Below, in pieces: positions 45,650 to 53,761 of a stretch of 64,000 bases of DNA. This DNA is from Mesobacillus sp. S13 (lineage in GTDB: Bacteria > Bacillota > Bacilli > Bacillales > Cytobacillaceae). The translations under genes were made by a program, and so were the position numbers. Numbering within the stretch: the stretch's first letter is position 1; each line of letters opens with the position of its first letter. The notes under the pieces are model-generated. The model did not search any database, was not told the DNA's origin, and saw only the letters and a list, made by a program, of their open reading frames with translations. The stretch covers positions 730,001 through 794,000 of the forward strand of contig NZ_CP084622.1 in the NCBI RefSeq assembly GCF_020422885.1. The letters are read 5' to 3'.

Positions 45650-46147
45650 TTATAGGACTCCGCTTAATGGCTTCTGGCTGAAATAATCCAGGGCATAATT
45701 GACCTGGTCGATTTCATAGATTTTTCTTTCAATGCAAAACTGAATCACAAGATCGGATGTTTCACTGTCTGACAAAGAGTAGCCGGCAGAGCTTAACAGC
45801 TTGTCGGTTTCTTTTTTGTTGAGCTCAAGGGCCAGCGCAAGGGCTGTGACCGTGTTTTTACTCGGTTTGTATTCAGGGTTAGAGCGGATCTTTGAAAAAA
45901 GACGTCGGTCAAGGCCAGCTTTCTTATAGACCTCGGAGTCCTTGCAGCCTTTTTTGTCTATAAAGCCAAACAATACTTTCTGAAGAGTCGGCTTTCTCTT
46001 CTCGGCTATGAAGCTTTCAATCTCGAGCGGTGAAATGCTCTCAAGGACATAATCCTCTATGTGTCCAGCGGACTTTTCATAAAGAACAAAATTCATATTA
46101 AGATCGATATACTCTTGTAAATCTGCCAATATTTTTTGATCCAGCAT
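45650..46147 (-). CDS. protein with macro-protein-associated C-terminal helical domain
   Basis: A 165-residue all-helical protein. Residues ~55-160 (FGFIDKKGCKDSEVYKKAGL, RRLFSKIRSNPEYKPSKNTV, ALALALELNKKETDKLLSSA, GYSLSDSETSDLVIQFCIE) match a domain I recall as the C-terminal tail of some macro-domain proteins; it looks like a helix-turn-helix-type fold. Here it stands without a macro domain, after a ~50-residue N-terminal region of its own. AAGGAGG lies eight bases before the ATG. It is divergent from a VWA gene. A regulatory or adaptor role is inference. Confidence 0.7.
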   Translation of the reverse strand: MLDQKILADLQEYIDLNMNFVLYEKSAGHIEDYVLESISPLEIESFIAEKRKPTLQKVLFGFIDKKGCKDSEVYKKAGLDRRLFSKIRSNPEYKPSKNTVTALALALELNKKETDKLLSSAGYSLSDSETSDLVIQFCIERKIYEIDQVNYALDYFSQKPLSGVL

Positions 46148-46244
46148 GTGGCCAGCCTCCTTGAAAATGTCGCTTAACAGGCGACCAAAATATGGATGAA
46201 TCTAGATATGATTATATCAGATTCAGCTTAGGAGGATGATAGTG

Positions 46245-46853
46245 ATGAAGAATAATTTAACGGAAATCATTTTTTTGCTTGACCGGAGCGGCTCGATGGA
46301 AGGGCTGGAGAGAGACACAGTTGGCGGTTTCAATGCTTTTGTAAAAAAACAGACCGAACTGGAAGGCGAGACAATCCTGACAACGGTGCTTTTTGATGAT
46401 CAATATGAAGTGCTCTGGAACGGGATTGATGCACGGGAGGCGAAGCTCACTGAAGATGAATACTATGTCCGCGGGATGACAGCGCTTCTGGATGCAGTCG
46501 GAAAAACAATACTTGATGTTGGCTACCGTCTTGGCAGAACCAGCGAGGAAAAGAGGCCTGGCAAAGTCATTTTCGTGATCACGACAGATGGCATGGAGAA
46601 CGCGAGCAGCGAGTTCACATATGGAAAGGTGAAGGAACTGATCCGGCACCAGCAGGAAAAATACAGCTGGGAATTCATCTTCATGGGTGCCAACATCGAT
46701 GTAGCCAAAGAAGCAGACAGCCTCGGAATCAATATGGAGAACTCCTTTAACTTCGAAGCCTCTGAAAAAGGAATTGAAAACATGTATGAAATGGTATCGG
46801 AATCCATTACCGAGAAAAGAATGAAGGGAATGTTTGAAGATGAAAATCTTTAA
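46245..46853 (+). CDS. VWA-domain protein
   Basis: A 202-residue protein that is almost entirely one von Willebrand A domain. The metal-ion adhesion site is complete: DRSGSM near residue 11, Thr in GMTALLDAVG near 82, and TTDGMEN near 112. There is no signal peptide, so it is cytosolic, similar to TerY-like VWA proteins. AGGAGG lies nine bases before ATG 46245. Its stop overlaps the start of the DUF4352 gene. Divergent from the macro-tail protein; the three may form one module. Confidence 0.85.
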   Translation: MKNNLTEIIFLLDRSGSMEGLERDTVGGFNAFVKKQTELEGETILTTVLFDDQYEVLWNGIDAREAKLTEDEYYVRGMTALLDAVGKTILDVGYRLGRTSEEKRPGKVIFVITTDGMENASSEFTYGKVKELIRHQQEKYSWEFIFMGANIDVAKEADSLGINMENSFNFEASEKGIENMYEMVSESITEKRMKGMFEDENL

Positions 46854-47409
46854 AAAATGGTGGTTCTGGTTGATTGCAGTTATTATCGTTTTTGCCTTAG
46901 CTGGGGGCGGAGGGGAAGAGGAAACAGCTACAAAGGTAGATCAAGCAGATGAAACCTCAGCTTCGGCAGCTGGAGAAACCTCTACTACCGCTAAAGAAGA
47001 AGAAAAAGCTCCGCCAGTAAAGGAAGAATTCGCAGTCGGGGAGAAGGTCCAATTAGAAGACAATGTGCTGACGGTCACCAAAGTTGAGAAATCAGCCGGA
47101 GGTGAATTTGACCAGCCAAAGGATGGACATGAGTATGTTGTGGTAACAGTTTTGATCGAGAATGCCGGCGATGAAAACATTTCATATAATCCTTTTGATT
47201 TTAAGATGTCGAACAGCCAGGGTCAAATCGTTGACCAGGCATTCACGACAATAGATACAAATACCGCACTTCAATCCGGAGAACTCGCACCCGGTGGAAC
47301 GGTTACTGGCACAATCGCTTTTGAACAGCCAGCAGGAGATCCTGGCCTGCAGCTTCAATACACACCTAGCTTCTGGTCGGATAAGACAGTTAAGGTGAAT
47401 TTGCAATGA
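46840..47409 (+). CDS. membrane-anchored DUF4352 (telokin-like) protein
   Basis: A 189-residue protein with a basic start and one membrane helix (KKWWFWLIAVIIVFALAGGG). A Glu/Thr/Ala-rich linker follows, then a C-terminal Ig-like DUF4352 domain (~65-189) with GHEYVVVTVLIENAGDENI and QSGELAPGGTVTGTIAFE. The domain lies outside the cell. Unlike many relatives there is no lipobox Cys after the helix. Its start lies 14 bases inside the VWA gene, so translation is coupled. TTG 46834 is a weaker alternative start. Confidence 0.85.
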   Translation: MKIFKKWWFWLIAVIIVFALAGGGGEEETATKVDQADETSASAAGETSTTAKEEEKAPPVKEEFAVGEKVQLEDNVLTVTKVEKSAGGEFDQPKDGHEYVVVTVLIENAGDENISYNPFDFKMSNSQGQIVDQAFTTIDTNTALQSGELAPGGTVTGTIAFEQPAGDPGLQLQYTPSFWSDKTVKVNLQ

Positions 47410-47410
47410 G

Positions 47411-47443
47411 AGCAAGGGAGCGGCTTGGCCGTTCCCTGCTTTT
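47411..47443 (+). terminator. intrinsic terminator of the VWA-DUF4352 operon
   Basis: AGCAAGGGAGCGGC pairs with GCCGTTCCCTGCT with small imperfections around a short loop, followed by TTT. Confidence 0.7.
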
Positions 47444-47539
47444 GACGTCTTCCTGACATGTGAAACACTGTTTTACAGTGAATTCCCCAGTAGGTTCACT
47501 AGATTTTGTTTAGAAAATTTTTATATAAAATATTTCATC

Positions 47540-47556
47540 TGACATTTTGCTGACAT
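47540..47556 (+). promoter_or_regulatory. candidate direct-repeat site for an OmpR-type regulator
   Basis: TGACAT occurs at 47540-47545 and 47551-47556, 11 bases apart, the spacing used by OmpR/PhoB-class regulators. A third TGACAT is at 47454. The pair lies about 85 bases before the repeat-protein gene, whose downstream neighbour is an OmpR-class response regulator. Confidence 0.4.
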
Positions 47557-47637
47557 ATTACCAGAGTAAATTATGAGTATAAGGTTCATGTCCAATTTGA
47601 ACCTAAAAATAGAAAGAATTACAGGAGGATGTCAGAT

Positions 47638-48690
47638 ATGAAAAAGAAATCAGTTATTGGCTTCACAATTGCAGGTGCATTATTGCTTGGAGGGTATGCA
47701 ACTACATCGTTGGCGAATGATGACAGCACCACAAGCACAGCAGCAACTGTTAAAAGTTTTTTTGGAAAGGGTTTTGGCCATAAAGGATATTACGGAGGGA
47801 ACTCAGAGGCGCTGATCGAAAAAGCAAAGGATCTTGGCATCAGTACATCAGGAAAAGATGCTCAAACATTAATGGGTGAAATTCGTGAAGCGACAATTAA
47901 GAATGAAGCAAAGGAACTTGGGATCAAGACAGACGGTAAGGATATCTCAACGCTGGCTGAGGAAGTCCAATTGGCGAATCTTAAGCAAAGAGCGAAGGAT
48001 TTGGGTATTTCTGCTGATGGAAAAGATGCCGCAGCCCTCCACGATGCGATTCGTCTAGAGAACCTTAAGGATGAAGCGAAAGAGCTGGGCGTTTCAACGG
48101 ATAACAAGGATGCACAGACTTTAATGGAAGAGATCCGGACAGCGAACTTGAATAAAAAAGCGAAGGAACTGGGTGTTTCTACTGAGGGCAAAGACCTGCA
48201 GACATTGCAGCAGGAAGTTCATACAGCTTATATCAATCAACAGGCTAAAAAGTATGGAATTACAGTAGATGGCAAGGATATCCGCGACATTGCGCAGGAG
48301 GTGCGGTCTGCTAAAGTAAAAGCAGATGCCAAAGAACTGAACATTACGATTGACGGCAAAACAATAGGTGAAATCGCCCAGGAAGTGCAGGAAAAGAAAG
48401 TCCTGAACTTGGCGAAGGAATTGGGAATATCCACTACCGATAAAGACACACGCCAGCTGATGGAAGAAATTCAGGCAAAGGATGCTGACAAGCTTGATGA
48501 GCTGTTCGAAGATGGAATCGGGAACCATGGAATGGGCTTCGGCCATGGCGGAGGTTTCGGAATGGGCAGCGGATTTGGACATGACGGAGGCTTCGGAAAA
48601 GGTGGAAAAGGCGGAATGGGACATGGAGGTTTCGGTGGTGAAGGTGGCCGTGGCGGCATGCACCATAGCGGCAGCGGAAGAGGATTTTAA
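47638..48690 (+). CDS. secreted protein with eight 28-residue repeats and a Gly/His-rich tail
   Basis: A 350-residue exported protein. The signal peptide is MKKKSVIGFTIAGALLLGGY plus ATTSLA, with cleavage probably after SLA. From about residue 60 to 285 there are eight 28-residue repeats of the form AKELGIST-DGKD-xxTLxxEI-xxAxxK. The two short helices with a G-K turn recall SAP-like motifs. The last ~55 residues are Gly/His/Met-rich (HGMGFGHGGGFGMGSGFGHD), a possible metal-binding tail. ATG 47638 has GGAGG nine bases upstream. An OmpR-type two-component system follows. Function is unknown. Confidence 0.8.
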   Translation: MKKKSVIGFTIAGALLLGGYATTSLANDDSTTSTAATVKSFFGKGFGHKGYYGGNSEALIEKAKDLGISTSGKDAQTLMGEIREATIKNEAKELGIKTDGKDISTLAEEVQLANLKQRAKDLGISADGKDAAALHDAIRLENLKDEAKELGVSTDNKDAQTLMEEIRTANLNKKAKELGVSTEGKDLQTLQQEVHTAYINQQAKKYGITVDGKDIRDIAQEVRSAKVKADAKELNITIDGKTIGEIAQEVQEKKVLNLAKELGISTTDKDTRQLMEEIQAKDADKLDELFEDGIGNHGMGFGHGGGFGMGSGFGHDGGFGKGGKGGMGHGGFGGEGGRGGMHHSGSGRGF

Positions 48691-48710
48691 TTTCATTAAA
48701 TAGTAAGGGT

Positions 48711-48735
48711 CCCCCGATATCAAGCGGGGGTTTTT
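48711..48735 (+). terminator. intrinsic terminator of the repeat-protein gene
   Basis: CCCCCG and CGGGGG pair around eight bases, followed by TTTTT. Confidence 0.85.
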
Positions 48736-48791
48736 CCTGTAAGATAGGAAGTAGAACAGTTCAAATATATAGGATGATGGGAGGGGCGGCG

Positions 48792-49478
48792 ATGAAAAGC
48801 ATATTAATAGTAGAAGATGAACAAACGATCTCAAGAGTGCTGGCAGTTTACCTGAAGCATGAAGGATATGAGATACTCCAGGCGTACGATGGCAAACAAG
48901 GTCTCCATTTATTTACTCAGCACCAGCCTGATCTTGTTCTGCTGGATGTGATGCTGCCTGAAATGGATGGCTGGGATGTTCTGAAGGAAGTCCGAAACAT
49001 CAGCTCCTGTCCCGTCATTATGCTGACTGCCTTGGGGGACATTGACTATCGCTTAAAAGGGCTGAACCAGGGAGCGGACGATTATATTTCCAAGCCGTTC
49101 GTTGGTGAAGAAGTGGTTGCCAGGGTAAATGCCGTGCTGCGCCGTTCCTCCCAAGTTCTTGAAACGGAAAACATGAAACAATTTGGCAGCCTTAAGATCA
49201 ATATGGATTCGCATGTCGTCTCCGTCAATGGCGAAAAAGTAGTGTTGACACCCAAAGATCTCAGCTTGCTGATTTTCCTTGCGGGGAGACCCAATCGAAC
49301 CTTTACCCGGGAAGACTTGATTGAGAATGTCTGGGGGATGGATTATGACGGAAGCGATCGCGCAGTAGATCTATCGATAAAAAGAATCCGCCATTCATTG
49401 GCGGGTTGGCCCGCTTCACAGGGAGAGATCAGGACATTAAGAGGATTGGGGTATCAGTTCAGTGTTTACGAAAAATAA
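48792..49478 (+). CDS. OmpR/PhoB-family response regulator
   Basis: A 228-residue response regulator. The receiver domain (1-120) has the acidic pair in LIVEDEQ, the phospho-acceptor Asp in LVLLDVMLPEMDGWD, the Thr in IMLTALGD and the Lys in YISKPF. The C-terminal winged helix (~135-228) has LTPKDLSLLIFLAGRPNRTF and DLSIKRIRHSL and ends GLGYQF. ATG 48792 follows GGGAGGGG by five bases. It overlaps the kinase gene by 17 bases. Candidate target sites lie before the repeat-protein gene. Confidence 0.93.
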   Translation: MKSILIVEDEQTISRVLAVYLKHEGYEILQAYDGKQGLHLFTQHQPDLVLLDVMLPEMDGWDVLKEVRNISSCPVIMLTALGDIDYRLKGLNQGADDYISKPFVGEEVVARVNAVLRRSSQVLETENMKQFGSLKINMDSHVVSVNGEKVVLTPKDLSLLIFLAGRPNRTFTREDLIENVWGMDYDGSDRAVDLSIKRIRHSLAGWPASQGEIRTLRGLGYQFSVYEK

Positions 49479-50862
49479 AAAGCACGTTCCATTGTTGAGG
49501 TATTGGACAACCAGATACCTGCTGACCCTGATTGGCGGGCTGCTTTTGCTCGGTGCCGGTTCGATGTGGTGGATAAAGGAAACAACGCTAGAAAACAGAC
49601 TGAAGTTAATGGAGTACATGGCTGTTGAAACTGCCGACCGGGTCGCGCAGGCAGACGATTTCGGTGGTTTTGACAAAAGGATGGGAGACCCGACTAAATT
49701 TTTCGAAATGGAAAGTCAGCCACTGCTTTTCATTACTGATTTGAATGGGAATGTCCTGAATACAGGTCCAATGCACGGCGGGGGCGGCCCTCGTCATCTT
49801 TCAAGAAATGTTCCCTCGGAAATCCTTACAAGAGATGACAGCATTCAAAGGGTCACGGAAAATGGAACAGCTATTTATGTTGTTAAAGCGCCAATCACCA
49901 TCGATGAGCTTCAGGCCGGATGGGTTGTCGTTATGCAGAACGCTGCTGATTTGACGGATGTTGACCAGGAATACCGTTTGTTGCTGATTTTACTGGTGGG
50001 ACTTGGCTTGCTAGGATGGATTGTCATTTATCTTCTTACCAAACGAATCCTGAACCCAATCCAGGATGTAGCGAGGGCAGCGGCACAGGTGCGGGAAGGT
50101 GATTATGACATCACGCTGGATTCAAACCAAAAGGAACTTGAAATGTATGAACTGGTCACTTCTTTTAAAGAAATGACCCGCCGTCTGACCCAGCTGGAGC
50201 AAATGCGAGCAGAGTTGCTCGCGGGAGTCACCCATGACCTGAAAACGCCGGTAACCTCGATCAGCGGCCTCGTCCAGGCTGTGCGGGATGGAGTCGTGAC
50301 TGGTGAAGAGCGCCAGGAGTTTCTGGATATCACCCTAAAAGAAATCCAAAGATTGCAAACGATGATTTCAGACCTGCTGGAATTCAACTCATTGGCAGCC
50401 GGAGCTTTTACGATTCGTACAGAAGATTGTGATATGAATAAACTCGTTGAGGATATCGGGAGGCAGTGGCAGGTCACACAAAATGAATTTGTTGATCTAA
50501 AGGTCATCACGCCTGACCACTCCATACATGCTGAAACGGATCCTTTACGATTGCAGCAAATCCTGATTAACTTATTGAATAACTCCTACCAGGCAATAGG
50601 GCATGATGGCAGCGTATCCCTCATTCTTTCAGAGGGAAGGATTGATGTGAAAGATACCGGTTCGGGAATTCCGGAAGAAGAGCAGGCGCTGGTGTTTGAG
50701 CGTTTCTTCCGAGGTGAGAAGAAAAAACTGAAAGTCAGGGGTCTCGGCCTCGGCCTGCCTTTCAGCAAAATGTTGGCCCGCTCGCTGGGGGCAGAGTTGA
50801 TTTTAAAGGAGAGCAATTCAAGCGGTACGACATTTTCAATACTGTGGCCAAAAGAAACATAG
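49462..50862 (+). CDS. sensor histidine kinase
   Basis: A 466-residue membrane sensor kinase. One helix is at about residues 17-38; an extracellular loop of ~130 residues follows, rich in polar residues with a His/Gly patch MHGGGGPRH. A second helix is at ~172-192, then HAMP (~193-245). The HisKA motif is VTHDLKTPVTSISG. The ATP-binding domain has INLLNNSYQAI (N box), DTGSGIPEE (G1) and RGLGLGLPFSKML (G2). The start is GTG, overlapping the regulator gene. The His/Gly patch is reminiscent of the tail of the nearby repeat protein. Confidence 0.93.
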   Translation: MFTKNKKHVPLLRYWTTRYLLTLIGGLLLLGAGSMWWIKETTLENRLKLMEYMAVETADRVAQADDFGGFDKRMGDPTKFFEMESQPLLFITDLNGNVLNTGPMHGGGGPRHLSRNVPSEILTRDDSIQRVTENGTAIYVVKAPITIDELQAGWVVVMQNAADLTDVDQEYRLLLILLVGLGLLGWIVIYLLTKRILNPIQDVARAAAQVREGDYDITLDSNQKELEMYELVTSFKEMTRRLTQLEQMRAELLAGVTHDLKTPVTSISGLVQAVRDGVVTGEERQEFLDITLKEIQRLQTMISDLLEFNSLAAGAFTIRTEDCDMNKLVEDIGRQWQVTQNEFVDLKVITPDHSIHAETDPLRLQQILINLLNNSYQAIGHDGSVSLILSEGRIDVKDTGSGIPEEEQALVFERFFRGEKKKLKVRGLGLGLPFSKMLARSLGAELILKESNSSGTTFSILWPKET

Positions 50863-50897
50863 AAAAGGGCTGCAACTATTTTTGCAGCCCTTTTAAG
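50863..50897. terminator. bidirectional intrinsic terminator
   Basis: AAAAGGGCTGCAA and TTGCAGCCCTTTT pair around six bases, serving the kinase gene and the convergent UvrC-like gene. Confidence 0.85.
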
Positions 50898-51960
50898 CTT
50901 TTAGTAATTGATTAATAGATGCATCCAGTTTCTCATTCTCACTGCCATCCAGCCATTCATCTGGAATGACGATGAATCTGGCATGGCCCCCATTTAAATA
51001 ACTATAAATGATTTGGGCTTCATCAAGTTCCTCCTTGCCGATGACGGCAGATTTTCTTTTCTCACACTGCTGAAAAGATTCTAAGATGGTGTCCCTGATC
51101 TCCACTGTTAGCTGACTAAACTTCTCTGGACGGTATTCCTTACTAAAAATGACCTTATGCCCTTTGATCCGAAAAATCTTCAATGTGCGTTCGTTGATCC
51201 ATTCAACCACGACAATATTCTTATTTCCTCCAGTGAATTGAATCATATTTTCCTTATACAAAAGGATGGAGAACGACTTCATGTAATTCCTGTATTTTGC
51301 TGCTTCTTCAAATTGGAATTCTTCGGAGGCATGATTCATCTTCTGCTCTAATTCGTCCAAAATCCCTGCATGAGATCCCTGGAGAAATGTAATGAACCTT
51401 TCCACAATCCTATTGTATTGCTCAACCCCTGATCTGCCTAAACACAGACCACTGCACTTCCCCAGGGTATAGTTCAGGCAAGGAGAACCCTTGAGTGGCT
51501 GAAGGCAGTCTATTTTGAAATACTCCTTAAAGTTTTCAATTGCTTTTTTTACATAAATGGGACTGGTATAGGGTCCAAAATAAATCGTTCCGCCATCAAC
51601 GGATTTTTCAGATACGATTGAAATTTTCCGGAAAGGCCCGTCCATATTAATGGCAATATATGAGTACGAAAGATGGCTCTTCATTTTCTTGTTAAAAAGT
51701 GGCTTTAATTCTTTGATTAGTTTGCATTCAAGCATGAATGCCTCAAATTCCGTATCAGTATGCAAGACATGAAAATCATTTATGTTAGCGACCATCTTCT
51801 TGATTTTTTGCGGATGGGCTGCAGAGTTTTGAAAATATGATTGGACCCGCTTCTTGAGGCTTTTCGCTTTCCCGACATAAATCACTGTACCTTTGTAGTC
51901 TTTCATAAGGTAAACACCAGGAGTCAAAGGAAGGTTCTTGACTTTTTCTTTTATATTCAT
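50893..51960 (-). CDS. short UvrC-like GIY-YIG nuclease
   Basis: A 355-residue protein like the N-terminal part of UvrC. The GIY-YIG domain (~10-90) has PGVYLMKDYKGTVIYVGKAK and SLKKRVQSYF, with the catalytic Glu in FEAFMLECKLIKELKP. Four Cys (DCLQ, SPCLN, GKCSG, LCLG) match the iron-sulfur Cys pattern of UvrC. A UVR motif follows (FQFEEAAKYRNYM). The C-terminal RNase H-like nuclease and helix-hairpin-helix of full UvrC (~590 residues) are absent, as in E. coli Cho. It may nick DNA near lesions. ATG 51960 has GAGGG seven bases upstream. Confidence 0.85.
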   Translation of the reverse strand: MNIKEKVKNLPLTPGVYLMKDYKGTVIYVGKAKSLKKRVQSYFQNSAAHPQKIKKMVANINDFHVLHTDTEFEAFMLECKLIKELKPLFNKKMKSHLSYSYIAINMDGPFRKISIVSEKSVDGGTIYFGPYTSPIYVKKAIENFKEYFKIDCLQPLKGSPCLNYTLGKCSGLCLGRSGVEQYNRIVERFITFLQGSHAGILDELEQKMNHASEEFQFEEAAKYRNYMKSFSILLYKENMIQFTGGNKNIVVVEWINERTLKIFRIKGHKVIFSKEYRPEKFSQLTVEIRDTILESFQQCEKRKSAVIGKEELDEAQIIYSYLNGGHARFIVIPDEWLDGSENEKLDASINQLLKA

Positions 51961-52206
51961 GTCCAATCCCTCAATTATCTCTTATTTCTGAATCCTTATA
52001 TATCTTCATATTTTAGCATAAGAGGGGATTAGGGCTCTTTAGAAGCATATAAAGGTGGAATTCTTTAAAATGTTTCCGCTTTCATTCACTATCTCGCCCG
52101 TATGCTCCCGAATTACCTCGATCTCCTTGAATCTGATTCTGAGGATGTTACTATAGGTAACGTTGATAAAATACGAACGGAAATAAAAATTTTGAGGTGA
52201 ATGCGG

Positions 52207-53049
52207 TTGTTAAAACATAAAAAAGTAGCATTTTTAGGTGCAGGGTCAATGGCGGAAGCAATGATTTCAGGTGTGGTCAAATCAGGCAAGATGCGTGCGG
52301 AAAATGTTTATGTGACGAACAAGAGCAATGCAGCGAAACTGGAGCGTCTCGAATCCAGATACGGAATCAATGCGATGCCTCAGAATGAATTGCCATATGC
52401 AGATATAGATATGTTTATTTTAGCGATGAAGCCAAAAGGAGCAGCAGGAGCTCTTGAGGCTTTGAAGGATCAATTAGTGCCCGGCCAGGTGGTTGTTTCG
52501 GTACTCGCAGGCATTTCAACAGGGTTCATGGAAGAAAACCTTAAGAGTGGCCAGCAGGTTGTTCGCGTCATGCCGAATACATCAAGCATGATCCAGGAAT
52601 CAGCGACTGCTATTTCGCCAGGAATGCACACAACGGACGAAAACATCGAGGATGTAAAAGAGCTTTTAAGCAGCATGGGCAAAGTGTTCCTGATTGATGA
52701 GGAGCAGATGGATATCTTCACAGGCCTTGCCGGAAGCGGACCTGCTTATTTTTACTACTTGATGGAGCATATGGAGCGTGTCGGCAAGGAAAACGGCATG
52801 GACGAAAAAATGGCCCGTGAAATCATTGCCCAGACCATCCTTGGTGCGGCGAAAATGATCATCGAAAAAGACGAAACGCCAGAGGTGCTCAGGAAAAACG
52901 TCACCTCCCCGAATGGAACGACAGCTTCGGGTCTGAACGCATTAAGGAAATACAATGGCGGTATGGCGATCTCCCAGGCCGTCAACCATGCGGCGAACCG
53001 CTCGAAAGAGATCAATAAAGAACTCGAAGGTGTACTTGTTCCTTCATAA
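52207..53049 (+). CDS. proC: pyrroline-5-carboxylate reductase
   Basis: A 280-residue enzyme making proline from pyrroline-5-carboxylate with NAD(P)H. The nucleotide-binding KVAFLGAGSMAEAMISG starts near residue 6. Later come RVMPNTSSMIQESATA, TGLAGSGPAYFYYLMEHM and the ProC signature TSPNGTTASGLNALRK. TTG 52207 is preferred because GAGGTG lies seven bases upstream and the protein then begins MLKHKKVAF, like B. subtilis ProI; ATG 52201 would leave too short a gap. No other proline genes are adjacent and no T-box is seen. Confidence 0.95.
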   Translation: MLKHKKVAFLGAGSMAEAMISGVVKSGKMRAENVYVTNKSNAAKLERLESRYGINAMPQNELPYADIDMFILAMKPKGAAGALEALKDQLVPGQVVVSVLAGISTGFMEENLKSGQQVVRVMPNTSSMIQESATAISPGMHTTDENIEDVKELLSSMGKVFLIDEEQMDIFTGLAGSGPAYFYYLMEHMERVGKENGMDEKMAREIIAQTILGAAKMIIEKDETPEVLRKNVTSPNGTTASGLNALRKYNGGMAISQAVNHAANRSKEINKELEGVLVPS

Positions 53050-53074
53050 CAAATCAATTCTTAAATTATAAAGC

Positions 53075-53108
53075 AAAAGCTCCCAGCTAATGAAGCCGGG
53101 AGCTTTTT
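53075..53108. terminator. bidirectional intrinsic terminator
   Basis: AAAAGCTCCC and GGGAGCTTTTT pair around a 13-base loop; it touches the stop codon of the convergent membrane protein. Confidence 0.85.
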
Positions 53109-53583
53109 ACATATACAAACGGTAACCCCGCCATTTTTCGTAGAGGTACTGAAAGCCATACAATAAATACGCTTTGTAATGGAGATAGAAAAAGAATTGG
53201 AAATGGCTTAGCTTTTTCAGTCTTACGATCTTGAGTTTTTTTAGCACATCAATGAAAAAGAATGCGAAAATGCCGTCTGCAATGGCATTCAGTTTGATGA
53301 ACTTTTTGAAATCCCCATAAGAATTTTTCAATAGCCACATTGATAGTGGCATATAAGGTCCGATGCTGAATGGTAGTTCATCCCTGAGGAATGACTTTCG
53401 TTTATTGTAAAATTTCCACCAGTTCCGCTTGTGCCCATACATATGGTTGATGATTTCAAAAATAATGATAAAAACTCCGGCAGCAGAGTATCGTTTAAAG
53501 CTTCTTTTGCCGATGAACAATAACGATAGCCATGGGACAAAAATCATTACAAGATTGAAAAGGAAGTGCCTCTTTGAAATCAT
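53107..53583 (-). CDS. conserved membrane protein, unknown function
   Basis: A 158-residue basic membrane protein with about four hydrophobic segments, such as HFLFNLVMIFVPWLSLLFIG, AAGVFIIIFEIINHMYG and AIADGIFAFFFIDVL. It is unusually rich in Lys, Phe and Tyr. I do not recognise the family. GAGGTGAGG lies seven bases before the ATG. It is convergent with proC and transcribed alone. Confidence 0.7.
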   Translation of the reverse strand: MISKRHFLFNLVMIFVPWLSLLFIGKRSFKRYSAAGVFIIIFEIINHMYGHKRNWWKFYNKRKSFLRDELPFSIGPYMPLSMWLLKNSYGDFKKFIKLNAIADGIFAFFFIDVLKKLKIVRLKKLSHFQFFFYLHYKAYLLYGFQYLYEKWRGYRLYM

Positions 53584-53761
53584 CCGATGTCCTCACCTCA
53601 ACTACTCAATTCTATCTATAAACTATCCATAAATTAGTAAAATTAACCGTGAATAAAATAAACGAGATAGAGTTTTCTTCTGAAAGAAAGTTTTCGTAAT
53701 TATTGAAAAAGTAGCATTGTTTGGCATATAATCACTTGAAGATATTAAAGGAGAAACGAAA

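Noticed and set aside
48121..48834. 237-residue minus-strand frame opposite the repeat protein
   Set aside because: It crosses a terminator and the start of the response regulator and has no ribosome binding site; the plus-strand gene has a signal peptide and repeats.
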